Shown here: piece after piece, positions 52,765-61,429 of the stretch
How positions within the stretch are numbered: position 1 is the stretch's first letter
How the letters are laid out: every line of letters begins with the position of its first letter
Assembly: GCA_964603725.1 (NCBI GenBank)
Contig: CAZRWW010000001.1
Coordinates: forward strand, 62,001-126,000
DNA: 64,000 nt
Source of the DNA: CAZDKK01 sp964603725
GTDB taxonomy: Bacteria > Eisenbacteria > RBG-16-71-46 > CAIMUX01 > WJJG01
Reading direction: 5' to 3'
Position numbers and translations under genes: made by a program
Notes under the pieces: model-generated
The model's database searches: none
Seen by the model: the letters and a program-made list of their open reading frames with translations, nothing else
What the model was told of the DNA's origin: nothing

Positions 52765-53370
52765 ATGGACACACAAGGAGTAGTGTTGCTCCCGAAGAAC
52801 GCAGGGCGCGGCGAAGGCCGTCGGAACAACATTCCCCCCCGTTGGATAGGGGTCTCGCTGGCCGGACTGACCACCTTCCTCCTTGCTGCCGGCTGCGCCG
52901 GCGGCAAGCCCGCGGCGCTGCCGATGATCCCGCCGACCGCCCGGCCGGCCATCCTGCCGGGCGCCACGCAGACCGGGCTGGCCCTGGCCAGCGCGTTCAG
53001 CCTGGAGAACGAGCTGCGCGGCAAGGTCAACTTCTGGCTCGGGACTCCCTACCGGCGCGGGGGCACGTCCCGCCGGGGCGTCGACTGCTCGGGGTTCGTG
53101 CAGCAGATCGTCCGCGATGTCTTCGCGATCGACTTGCCGCGCACGTCCGGCGAACAGGCGCGCTGCGGGGCGCCGGTCGAGCCGGCGGAGCTGCGGCCGG
53201 GCGACTTGCTCGTCTTCACGATCCGCGGGGTCAGGAATCACATGGCCGTCTACTTGGGCGACAACGAGTTCGCCCACGCTTCGCCCAGCCGTGGCATCAC
53301 CATCGCCTCCCTGAGCGAGTCCTACTGGCGCCGGGCGTTCCGCGCCGCCCGGCGGCTCACGTCGGGCTGA
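52765..53370 (+). CDS. NlpC/P60 cell-wall peptidase, lipoprotein
   Basis: The product is 201 residues from ATG 52765. A TTG at 52786, 5 bases after AAGGAG, is a possible alternative. The signal peptide ends in lipobox LAAGC. The NlpC/P60 domain (about 85-195) has the catalytic Cys in RRGVDCSGFVQQ, the first His in RNHMAVYLGDNE and the second in FAHASPSRG. It cleaves peptide stems of peptidoglycan in the periplasm. The length and single-domain layout match Spr/NlpC-type lipoproteins. Confidence 0.93.
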   Translation: MDTQGVVLLPKNAGRGEGRRNNIPPRWIGVSLAGLTTFLLAAGCAGGKPAALPMIPPTARPAILPGATQTGLALASAFSLENELRGKVNFWLGTPYRRGGTSRRGVDCSGFVQQIVRDVFAIDLPRTSGEQARCGAPVEPAELRPGDLLVFTIRGVRNHMAVYLGDNEFAHASPSRGITIASLSESYWRRAFRAARRLTSG

Positions 53371-53425
53371 CCGACCGCGGGAATCCTCCGCGCGCCCGGC
53401 CGGGCTGCGCGGCCCCGGGGAACGT

Positions 53426-54991
53426 TCATCGCGGCCGCGTGCGCGCGCGAATCCAATCGCGAACGGTCCTGAGCGCCCGGGGATCGATCGTCTCCTCGAT
53501 CTGCGCGTATTCCTCGGGCGCCCCCGTGGTCGCCTTCTGGAAGAGATGATTGAGCTGCGGAAACGTCGTTGCGGTCACATCCTCATTGCCCGCTTCCATG
53601 AGCGCCGTGCGGATCTCGGGCAGGTTCTGGGCCGGATCGACCTGCAGATCCAGCTCCCCTCCCAGCGCCAGGACCGGCATCGTCAGCTTCAGCAGCACCG
53701 GGCGCGGATCGAAGGCGACGAAGGAGGCATAGGGCCGGCTGGCCAGGACGCGCATCTGTTGGGCGACTTGCGCCTCGATCTCGCTGTCCGGTGGCACCTT
53801 GCCGTCGGGACTGGCCATCGCCTCGGCTCGCAGGACCCGCCGCACCTCCGCGTGCAGTTTGGCGCTGTCGGCCCCCGCGGCCACGAGCTTCATGATCTTC
53901 TTCTGGGCCTCGGTCTGGCGCTGCACCTCGCTCGGCCCCGCGCCGCCGGCCGCGCTGAGCCGCTCCACCTGCCGGACGATCACCTCGGCGCCCCGGACGC
54001 CGGGGGCCGCCAGCAGCACCACGAACGCCACGCCGGGCTGCCGGGCAGCGGCCAGGCACGCCACGGCCCCGCCCAGGCTGTGACCGAGCAGGCCGATGCG
54101 CGTCGAGTCGATCGCCGCGTGCCGCCGCAGGAAGGCGATGCAGCTCAGGGCGTCGGCGGCCAGATCGGCGAGCGTGGTCTCATCAGGGTCGCCGCCCGAG
54201 CCTCCGATCCCCCGATCGTCCACTCTCAACACGGCGATGCCCGCGCGCGTCAGGTCATCGGCGATCACGAGGAACGGCTTGTGATAGAAGATCTCCTCGT
54301 TGCGGTCCTGGGTCCCGCTCCCCGAGAGGAGCAGGACCGCGGGGAAGGGACCTTCCCCCGCCGGGATCGTCAGGGTGCCCGCCAGGTTCACCTCGCCGCT
54401 GGCGACGGAGACTTCCTCCTCGGCGTAGGGAAAGGGCGGCTTGGGCTCCTGGGGACGCTTCGGCAGCTCCAGCGCTTCGCGGCGCAGGGTGAGGGGCAGG
54501 GCGTGACCGGACTGAGAGAAGGTGCCCTCGATGCGCCCCGCCACCAGCTCGCCCTCGTAGCGGGGCTCGCCGGGCACGCCGCCCAGCGTGAATCTGAGCT
54601 TCGCGCCGTCGACCTCCACGCTCGACAGGCGCAGCCCTCTGGCGCCCTGCATCGGACTGTCGAGCGCGCCGGACCATCGGCCGTTCGCGAAATCGAGATG
54701 AACGACCAGCGGAATCTCCGCCCCGGGCACGGTCAGCTTTCCGCTCCACTCACCGACGAAATCGCTTGGCTCCTGGGCGGCGGCCGTAACCGCCGATGCA
54801 AGGAGCGCGATGACAGCCAACCCCGCGATGAAACGTGCCCGCGCGACCGCGCGCACCGCACGCGCATTCGCCCGCTGTCCCTGCGCATTCGCCCGCTGTC
54901 CCTGCGCATCCGCGCGCTGCCCCCGCGCATTCGCCCGCTCGATCCTTCGCCGCCGGCCGCCGAGCCTGGGCCGTGATTTCGCCGTATTCAT
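53426..54991 (-). CDS. Exported alpha/beta hydrolase with N-terminal beta domain
   Basis: The 521-residue product (ATG 54991) begins 5 bases after the stop of the aldo/keto reductase gene. A signal segment (FIAGLAVIALLASAVTAAAQ) is preceded by about 50 Arg/Ala/Gln-rich residues encoded by a 21-bp repeat; a downstream start is possible. Residues about 75-175 form a lipocalin-like beta domain (FVGEWSGKLTVPGAEIPLVV). The hydrolase domain has 'VLLLSGSGTQDRNEEIF', 'VLRVDDRGIGGSGG', the nucleophile in LLGHSLGGAVA, Asp in LGGELDLQV and His in LNHLFQ. It probably hydrolyses esters or amides outside the cytoplasm. Confidence 0.9.
   Translation of the reverse strand: MNTAKSRPRLGGRRRRIERANARGQRADAQGQRANAQGQRANARAVRAVARARFIAGLAVIALLASAVTAAAQEPSDFVGEWSGKLTVPGAEIPLVVHLDFANGRWSGALDSPMQGARGLRLSSVEVDGAKLRFTLGGVPGEPRYEGELVAGRIEGTFSQSGHALPLTLRREALELPKRPQEPKPPFPYAEEEVSVASGEVNLAGTLTIPAGEGPFPAVLLLSGSGTQDRNEEIFYHKPFLVIADDLTRAGIAVLRVDDRGIGGSGGDPDETTLADLAADALSCIAFLRRHAAIDSTRIGLLGHSLGGAVACLAAARQPGVAFVVLLAAPGVRGAEVIVRQVERLSAAGGAGPSEVQRQTEAQKKIMKLVAAGADSAKLHAEVRRVLRAEAMASPDGKVPPDSEIEAQVAQQMRVLASRPYASFVAFDPRPVLLKLTMPVLALGGELDLQVDPAQNLPEIRTALMEAGNEDVTATTFPQLNHLFQKATTGAPEEYAQIEETIDPRALRTVRDWIRARTRPR
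54862..54945 (-). repeat. 21-bp tandem repeat, four units, at the 5' end of the hydrolase gene
   Basis: Units of 21 bp beginning GCGCATTCGCCC lie at 54862, 54883, 54904 and 54925; the first two are identical. In the hydrolase frame they encode RANAQGQ heptapeptides directly before the signal peptide, comparable to the Arg-rich repeat before the signal peptide of the subtilisin at 2360. Confidence 0.88.
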
Positions 54992-54996
54992 CGGAT

Positions 54997-56019
54997 TCAC
55001 CCCCGTGCCGCCCTGGGCATTTCCTCCGCGCCGCGGCGCATCAGCTCGGGGATCGTGAGCTGGTAGGGACACCGCTCGACGCACACCCCGCACGCCACGC
55101 AGTCCTCATACGACTTCTCCATCCCTTGCAGGCGCTCGACGGCCCAGTCGCGCAGCTCGTAGCGCTCCCAGTAGCCCTGGAGCAGGAGCAGCATGGGAAT
55201 CTGCAGGCCGTTCGGACAGGGCATGCAATAGCCGCAGCGCCGGCAGAAGCGATTGCCCCACAGCTCCCGATCGGCCTCGAGCTGGCGCAGCTCTTCCTTG
55301 TCGGGCGCGCGCAGATCCATCCCCACGGCGGCGTTCGCGTCGACCTGCGCCAGGCTGTCCATGCCGGGGATGACGACGTCCATCCCCGCGGCCAGCTCGA
55401 AGCGCAGCGCCGCGGGCACGTTGCGCAGGGCGCCGCCGGCGGCGGGCTTCATGGTGATCAGCCCCAGTCCGGCGGCCTTGGCGGCCGGGATCACGTCGTC
55501 GCGCCACTCGGTCTCGATCGGGTTGAAGGGGTGCTGCACCGTGTCGAAGGCGCCGGTTTCGATCGCCTTCAGCAGCGTCGCGCGGCTGTGGCCCGTGATG
55601 CCGATGAAGCGGATCTTGCCCTGTGACCGGGCGCGTCGGAGGGCCTCGTACGCGCCGCCGGGCCCCAGCACGCGCTCGAGCTGCTTCTCCGAGCCGACCG
55701 CGTGGAGCTGGTAGAGGTCTATGCAGTCCGTGCGCAGGTTGCGCAGGCTCGTCTCGAGCTCGGTCGCCATGCCCTCGGCGTCGCGCACGAGGGACTTGCT
55801 GGCGAGCCAGAACTCCCCGCGCCGGCCGCCCAGGGCGCGGCCGATCTTCTCCTCGCTATCGGTATAGCCCCGGGCGGTATCGAAGAAGTTGATCCCGCGA
55901 TCGAGGGCGCGCTGGAGCACTCGCTCAGCCTCGGCGAAATCCACGCCTTGAATGGGGATGCCGCCGAAGCCGATGACCGAGACCTGCAAGCCTGTTCTGC
56001 CAAGGGTTCGTGTTTGCAT
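54997..56019 (-). CDS. Aldo/keto reductase fused to a two-cluster ferredoxin domain
   Basis: The 340-residue product starts at ATG 56019, giving the family start 'MQTRTLGRTGLQVSVIGFGG'. The catalytic tetrad is visible: Asp and Tyr in FFDTARGYTDSE, Lys in LASKSL and His in LYQLHAV. The C-terminal 70 residues carry two [4Fe-4S] motifs, CRRCGYCMPCP and CVACGVCVERCP, as in the ferredoxin-fused AKR group. Such enzymes may couple ferredoxin to substrate reduction, which fits an organism with pyruvate:ferredoxin oxidoreductase. It is in an operon with the following alpha/beta hydrolase gene. Confidence 0.93.
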   Translation of the reverse strand: MQTRTLGRTGLQVSVIGFGGIPIQGVDFAEAERVLQRALDRGINFFDTARGYTDSEEKIGRALGGRRGEFWLASKSLVRDAEGMATELETSLRNLRTDCIDLYQLHAVGSEKQLERVLGPGGAYEALRRARSQGKIRFIGITGHSRATLLKAIETGAFDTVQHPFNPIETEWRDDVIPAAKAAGLGLITMKPAAGGALRNVPAALRFELAAGMDVVIPGMDSLAQVDANAAVGMDLRAPDKEELRQLEADRELWGNRFCRRCGYCMPCPNGLQIPMLLLLQGYWERYELRDWAVERLQGMEKSYEDCVACGVCVERCPYQLTIPELMRRGAEEMPRAARG

Positions 56020-56200
56020 GGGTAGGAGGATACCCCACCGGTCTGCGGAACGCCACCGGGAGCCTCCCGCCAGGCGCCGCCTCCGCCGCGTGCTGCCGAC
56101 CTCTGGATCCCGATCGGCCATGGGAGTGCTATACTGGGAGTCGTGATTCATGTGCTTCGCAGGGGATGATGGGCTCTCGTAGTGACAGGGAGGTGATCCT

Positions 56201-56977
56201 ATGCGACGCGCTCTGACGATCATCGCAACACTCGTGGTCTTCTCCACCCTCGCCCACGGCGATCCGCATATCCTGGCCAGCGGGGCGTTGATCACGCACT
56301 CGATGAGCTATGGGCGTTACCCACCGCAATGCTACACCTACTATCAGTACAATCCGATCTCGAGCTGCAACGAACAGAACGCCACCATGTCTTGGGGTAG
56401 GCACGCGTGGTTCGTCATCGCAGCGTTCGACGAGGAGAAGCAGTGGTGCGGCGTCGAGTTCGGGTTCAACGATTTCAACCCCGAGCCCTTCGACTTCTGG
56501 GGGGCGGACCCGTGCTTCCCGGTGGGCGGACTGGAGATTCCATCCGCAAACTGGCCGGGCCCGCTCCAGGGCACAGCCTTCGTGACGACCGGCACGCCGT
56601 GGACGGGCAACTTCGTGCCGGTCTACTGCTTCTACGGGTATGCCTACGACTACTACGGATCCACGATCCTGCAGCTCACGCCCAATCCGGCGAGCGGTTT
56701 CGGCGGCTTCGCCAACTGCACGACGCCGCCGGAGTTGTACGAGGCCGCCCTGGGTGGGATGGGGGTCAACTGCCCGGGCGTGGAGGTGTGCTGGGGCTGG
56801 CAGGAGTTCGTCTGCTGCGTGGGCACCGAATGCGTGCTGGTGCACGGCCAGGAGGAGTGCACGGCCCTGGGCGGCATCTTCCACGCCGAGTGGGATAGCT
56901 GCGGGCCCCCGAATCCGTGCGACGTGACGCCGGCCATCCGGTCGAGCTGGGGACGCGTCAAGGCGCTGTACCGTTGA
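56201..56977 (+). CDS. Secreted Cys-rich protein with WGxVKAL-type C-terminal tag
   Basis: The 258-residue product has a strong ribosome binding site (AGGGAGGTGAT just upstream of ATG 56201) and a signal peptide (MRRALTIIATLVVFSTLAHG). The mature part has about 16 Cys and many Tyr, Trp and Phe, suggesting a disulfide-stabilised exported protein. 'HAWFVIAAFDEEKQWCGVEFGF' and 'TCTxLGGxxH'-like 'EECTALGGIFHAEWDSCGPPNPC' are seen; the latter resembles segments in other exported proteins of this bacterial type. It ends SSWGRVKALYR, matching the tag of the three tandem paralogues (SSTWGQVKALFQ) although the bodies are unrelated. Function unknown. Confidence 0.78.
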   Translation: MRRALTIIATLVVFSTLAHGDPHILASGALITHSMSYGRYPPQCYTYYQYNPISSCNEQNATMSWGRHAWFVIAAFDEEKQWCGVEFGFNDFNPEPFDFWGADPCFPVGGLEIPSANWPGPLQGTAFVTTGTPWTGNFVPVYCFYGYAYDYYGSTILQLTPNPASGFGGFANCTTPPELYEAALGGMGVNCPGVEVCWGWQEFVCCVGTECVLVHGQEECTALGGIFHAEWDSCGPPNPCDVTPAIRSSWGRVKALYR

Positions 56978-57067
56978 TCCCGCGCTCGTGGATTTGGCGA
57001 GCTCGCCCAACGGATCCGAGGTCGTCAGGCTTCCCGCGCACGCCGCGCGCCCTGAGCGCGGTGGAGG

Positions 57068-58813
57068 ATGCTGCCCGCAGTGGCAAGCACTGACCGGCGA
57101 AACACGCCATCGCTATGGCTCCTGGGCGCGCTCCTGCTGGCCGCTGCCACTGCGCGGTTGTTTGCCCTGGGCCATGAGGGCCTCTGGTGCGACGAGGCCT
57201 ACACGGCCTTTACGGTGCGCCTGCCGGTGGGCGAGATGATCGCCAGGCTCCTGCGCACCGACGATGCTCCTCCGCTCTTCTATCTACTCGTGAAGCTGAG
57301 CGCCTGGATCGCCGGCGATTCGGAGGCCGCCCTGCGAGCCGTGTCGGCGTTGGCAGGCATCGCCGTGGTGGCGCTCCTGCTGTGGCGGGCCTATCGGCGC
57401 GGCACTCGGGAAGAGGCCTGGAGCGCGCTCTTCGTGGCCGTCGCCGCCTTCGGCATCTTTCACGCTCGGCAGGCGCGCTCGTACGGGCTCTTGATCCTGC
57501 TGGCCATGGCATTCGTGCTGAGCGCCAGGGATCTTCTGCTCGGACGGCGGCGCACGGGGCCCTGTCTGGCGATCTGCGGCACGCTGCTGTGGCTGACCCA
57601 CCATGCGGCGGTCGCGCTCGTCCTGTCCAGCTTGCCCCTGTGGTGGCTGGGCGCGCGCGAACGACCGCGCCTGCGCGCGTGGGTGCTCTGGCACGCCGCG
57701 CCGCTCGCGCTCTGGGCCGGCTACTGGATCGTCGCGCGGGCGCAGCTCGAGATCCACGCGGCGCTCAATCCCTGGACCACGGAGTACTGGCAGGCGCACC
57801 CCCTCGCGCTCGCGCCGCTTTTCTCGCTGGGCGCGTTCATCCCCGGGGGCTTGCCTCCGACCCAGCTCAGCACGGGCTTCGCCTTGCTGGGGCGCCTCTC
57901 GCCCCACTGGAGCGTCCTGTCGATGTCGCTGGCGTCCGTGTGCGTCCTGGCCGCCGCTCGGCGCGCCCGGCGCCGGCCGGCCGGCGCGCAGCCGGCTGCA
58001 GGCCGCGCGGTCGCGCTGGAGGCCTCGTTCGCGCTGGAGGCCTCGTTCGCGCTGCTGCCGCTCCTGGCCCTGCTCGCGGCGTCGCTCATCGCCAACCCGG
58101 TCTACGTCCTCACGCGAACCGACGTCATCGCCTTCCCCGCCTTTGCGCTCCTGATGGGGCGCGGGCTGGCCGCGTTGCCCCGCCGCGCGGCGGCCGGCAT
58201 CGCGCTCTTCTGGCTCGCGCTCTCCCTGGTCGCGCTGGCGCCCACCTATGGCCTGGGCGACCCGGCCCTGGCGAAGGGCAACGACCGCCGCGTGGCGCGC
58301 GCGCTGGCCGCTGGCGACCTGGCCCGCGACGATTGGGTCGTTCACACGTACATGACCGCCCCGTCCATCGAGTACTACCTGGGTCGCATGGGCGCCGATC
58401 ACCACCCGGCCTGGTTCCCCCGGATAGCCGGCCGCAACATCGCATCGGCCTGGCCCGCGCTCCCCGATTCGCTCGAAGCCTATCTCGGTGAGGCGCTGGA
58501 GCTGCGCCGCGCGATGGAGCTCGCCCTGCCCGAGGACGGCGCTGTCTGGATCTTCAGCCCGGTCGAGACGCGCACTGCCGAGGCCATCCAGCGGGGGGAC
58601 GGGCCGCAGGCGCTGACGGTCGAGCAGCTCGGCTACCCGGTCACCGCGCTCGTCTACACCCTCGTGGGCACGCGGCCCCTCGAGCCGGTGGCCATCTACA
58701 CCCAGGATTGGGTATCGGGACTGCAAGCCCTGCTGCGGATCCCGCGCGGGAGCTGGCTGCCGCTCGAGGAGCTGCCGCGAATCGAGGGCGGCGCCCCAGA
58801 CGCCTCGCAGTAG
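57068..58813 (+). CDS. GT39-like membrane glycosyltransferase (ArnT/PMT family)
   Basis: The 581-residue protein has about 10-11 transmembrane helices. The first periplasmic loop has 'HEGLWCDEAYTAFTVRLPVGEMI...DDAPPLFYLLVKLSAW', the acidic DE motif and the PPL motif of polyprenyl-phosphate sugar glycosyltransferases (GT39/GT83). A soluble C-terminal domain of about 150 residues follows the last helix. It probably transfers a sugar from a lipid carrier to an exported acceptor. An 18-bp duplication (58020-58055) repeats the residues SFALEA in a loop. The acceptor could be a protein encoded nearby, but there is no direct evidence. Confidence 0.82.
   Translation: MLPAVASTDRRNTPSLWLLGALLLAAATARLFALGHEGLWCDEAYTAFTVRLPVGEMIARLLRTDDAPPLFYLLVKLSAWIAGDSEAALRAVSALAGIAVVALLLWRAYRRGTREEAWSALFVAVAAFGIFHARQARSYGLLILLAMAFVLSARDLLLGRRRTGPCLAICGTLLWLTHHAAVALVLSSLPLWWLGARERPRLRAWVLWHAAPLALWAGYWIVARAQLEIHAALNPWTTEYWQAHPLALAPLFSLGAFIPGGLPPTQLSTGFALLGRLSPHWSVLSMSLASVCVLAAARRARRRPAGAQPAAGRAVALEASFALEASFALLPLLALLAASLIANPVYVLTRTDVIAFPAFALLMGRGLAALPRRAAAGIALFWLALSLVALAPTYGLGDPALAKGNDRRVARALAAGDLARDDWVVHTYMTAPSIEYYLGRMGADHHPAWFPRIAGRNIASAWPALPDSLEAYLGEALELRRAMELALPEDGAVWIFSPVETRTAEAIQRGDGPQALTVEQLGYPVTALVYTLVGTRPLEPVAIYTQDWVSGLQALLRIPRGSWLPLEELPRIEGGAPDASQ
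58020..58055 (+). repeat. 18-bp in-frame duplication in the glycosyltransferase gene
   Basis: TTCGCGCTGGAGGCCTCG-type units are adjacent here, giving VALEASFALEASFALLP in the protein. The duplication is exact or nearly so and keeps the frame. Confidence 0.8.
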
Positions 58814-58939
58814 TGGCCCAACGCCCTTCTGGCGATTGCCACCGGGCTCCGCGCCCCGGAACAATGCCCCGTGCCGCCGACCGTAGTTGACGCTATATTT
58901 CACGAGGTCGAATTCACCCCCCTGAGACAGGCGCCATCC

Positions 58940-61333
58940 ATGGAGCCCATGGGAGGGAGACGCACGTCGAGAAGGATCGCAGCGGGGCTCGTCCTGGCGG
59001 CTCTGGCGGCACCTGTCGCGGGAGCGCGCATCACTGCATCCGCCGGCGCCGAGCCCGCGCCGCAGATCTATGCCGTGCGCCCCCCCGATCTCTTCTACCA
59101 CACCGCCGGGGCCCTGCGGCTCATGGTCACCAACATGGGGATTCTCGGGAACCCGCAGCTCGGGGTAGACAGCTACGGCGCGGGCTGGCAAGGCCGGGAG
59201 TACCTGCGCACGGCCGAGCTCTGGGTCGGCGCCGTGGCGGGCGACAACCTCGAGCACGTGTCCACGGGCCTCGAGTTCCGACCCAGCCTCGACCCGCGGG
59301 ATACGATCTACCTGACCCACGAGGGCGCCCCGGGCGGCAACCGGATCGGTTTCGCGAACGATTGCGGGGACGACGACCGCGATGGGCGCCGCGACGAGGA
59401 CTTTCTCAACGGCAAGGACGACGACCTCGATGGGCGCATCGACGAGGACTTCGAGGCAATCGGCCAGGAGATGTTCAGCTGCGAGTACTGGGATGACAGC
59501 GAGGCATCCCTGGATGCGATGCCCGACCACCGGCCCCTGCACTTGAAGGTCCGCCAGCGCACGTTCGCCTGGTCCGAGGAGCGCTATGACTCCTGCATCG
59601 GGATCGACCTGGAGATCGTCAATGAGGGTTTCGAGGCCCTGCGCGATGTCTACGTGGGCTGGCTCGTCGACGCCGATGTGGGACGCAGCGATGCGCTGGG
59701 CTACTGGCGCGACGACCTGGGCCTGGCGGCCCGCGTGGACACGACCTTCCTGGACGAAGCGATCACCTACCGGTGCGAGGACCGCTGGCATCAGTGGCAC
59801 GACTGCCGGCCGCGGTCGCTCGGTTTCGATGTGGCCTGCATTCGCGACGCCAAGGGCGCCGAGGGCGGCCAGTACGGCGATGACGAGGAAGGCGAGGCCG
59901 ATGGCTGGCTCGGCTTCATCCTGCTGGACCACACCACCGACGAGAAGGGCGAGCGGGCGCCGGCCGGCGTGCGGCTCTGCACCCGCCGGTTCATGACGCA
60001 GCGCTGGAGCTACGAGCTCCTGGATCTCACCCGCTACCAGTGGCTGGCTTCCCACCAGCTTCTGCCCGACACGACGGCCTTGCCTTCGGACTACGCGCTG
60101 CTGGCGGTCATCGGACCGTTCCCGGAGCTGCTGCCCGGCGAGGTGATCAACTCGCAGTGGATGCTGGTCGTCGGGCCCGGGTGGTCGGGGCTGCGGGAAG
60201 AGGCCTTCTTCGCCATGCGCGTCTATGAGGGCGAGTGGCGCGACACCGATCTCGACCCGGAAACGGGCAGCGAGGGGCGCGAGCGGTGCCTGCAGGTGGA
60301 GGCCGACGGCCTGCCGATCGTCTGGCGCGATCCGTGCGTGCAACTGGGGGACATCAAGAAGGTCAGGGTCACTGACTGCTCGAACCCCGACAACTGGGTC
60401 GATGATGACTGCAATTGCTGTACGCCCGTGCAAGAGCCGCGACTCAACGAATGGGGCCGCGACACCATCGTGAAATGGGTCGGCCGCGTGGGCCCGCCTC
60501 CGCCGAGCACGAGCACGCTCGATCCTCAGCGGCAGATTCAGTTGGTCGGCGATCGCAGGGTGATCGTCGAGTGGGACAACGCGCCGGAGCTCGTCTACAT
60601 CCCGTCGGATAGCGGCGCGGTCTTCTCCGGCTACCGGATCTGGCGCGTCGAGGGATGGACGCGCCCGTTCGGCTCCCCGGGTCCCGACGCGACTCAGTGG
60701 GAACGCATCGCCGACCTGGCGATCGATCCGGTGGGCACTCAGCTCCGACTGCAGGAGTACACCAATCCCGTGGCCCGCGTCCTGGAGTACGTGCCGTCGG
60801 CGGTCGATCCCGACGTACGGCTGCCGCTCTATGAGGTTGGACGATACTTCTATGAGGACGTCTCGGGGCTCAAGAACGGCATGCTCTACTTCTACGACGT
60901 CACCAGTTACGCGACCTGGATTGATGATCACGGCCGCCGGCGTGAGATCGGCCAGCCGCCGGCGGCGCTGGAGGGCGAGGCCGTGCGACCGCGCTGCGAG
61001 GCGATCGCCGGCTCGGGCTGGAAGGACCAGGTGGCCGTCGTCCCCAACCCCTATCGCGGGGGGGCCGAATGGGACCTCCATCCCAACGCGGCCGATCCCC
61101 TGGGAACGCACATCAGCTTCATCGGCCTCCCGGATCGGGAATGCGACATACGCATCTACACGCTCGCCGGCGACCTGGTGCAGACCCTGCGCCATACGCC
61201 TGTCAACGGACGAGGCGAGGCTTCGTGGGACCTGATCTCGCGCAATCACCAGCAGATCGTCAGCGGGATCTATCTCTATGCGGTGACGTGCGGTGGGGAG
61301 ACCGTCGTCGGCCGGTTCACGGTCGTGCTCTGA
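58940..61333 (+). CDS. Large secreted protein with FlgD-like C-terminal domain
   Basis: The 797-residue product begins at ATG 58940, shortly before a signal peptide (RIAAGLVLAALAAPVAGA). An Asp-rich block (about residues 140-175; DCGDDDRDGRRDEDF, GKDDDLDGRIDEDFE) resembles calcium-binding thrombospondin-type-3 or EF-hand-like loops. The middle contains an FN3-like segment ('VFSGYRIWRVEGWTRP'). The last 100 residues form a FlgD-type Ig domain: 'VAVVPNPYRGG', 'DIRIYTLAGDLVQTL', 'ISRNHQQIVSGIYLYAV'. This organisation is common among exported proteins of FCB-related bacteria that use a type IX-like sorting signal. No enzyme domain is recognised. Confidence 0.82.
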   Translation: MEPMGGRRTSRRIAAGLVLAALAAPVAGARITASAGAEPAPQIYAVRPPDLFYHTAGALRLMVTNMGILGNPQLGVDSYGAGWQGREYLRTAELWVGAVAGDNLEHVSTGLEFRPSLDPRDTIYLTHEGAPGGNRIGFANDCGDDDRDGRRDEDFLNGKDDDLDGRIDEDFEAIGQEMFSCEYWDDSEASLDAMPDHRPLHLKVRQRTFAWSEERYDSCIGIDLEIVNEGFEALRDVYVGWLVDADVGRSDALGYWRDDLGLAARVDTTFLDEAITYRCEDRWHQWHDCRPRSLGFDVACIRDAKGAEGGQYGDDEEGEADGWLGFILLDHTTDEKGERAPAGVRLCTRRFMTQRWSYELLDLTRYQWLASHQLLPDTTALPSDYALLAVIGPFPELLPGEVINSQWMLVVGPGWSGLREEAFFAMRVYEGEWRDTDLDPETGSEGRERCLQVEADGLPIVWRDPCVQLGDIKKVRVTDCSNPDNWVDDDCNCCTPVQEPRLNEWGRDTIVKWVGRVGPPPPSTSTLDPQRQIQLVGDRRVIVEWDNAPELVYIPSDSGAVFSGYRIWRVEGWTRPFGSPGPDATQWERIADLAIDPVGTQLRLQEYTNPVARVLEYVPSAVDPDVRLPLYEVGRYFYEDVSGLKNGMLYFYDVTSYATWIDDHGRRREIGQPPAALEGEAVRPRCEAIAGSGWKDQVAVVPNPYRGGAEWDLHPNAADPLGTHISFIGLPDRECDIRIYTLAGDLVQTLRHTPVNGRGEASWDLISRNHQQIVSGIYLYAVTCGGETVVGRFTVVL

Positions 61334-61429
61334 TCCGCCGTGAAACCCTCCGCGGGCACAACGGCGTAGGTCGACGCGAGCGTTCTCACCCCCCTGAGAG
61401 CCTCTACCCCCGAGAGGCCGCGAGTCGCC

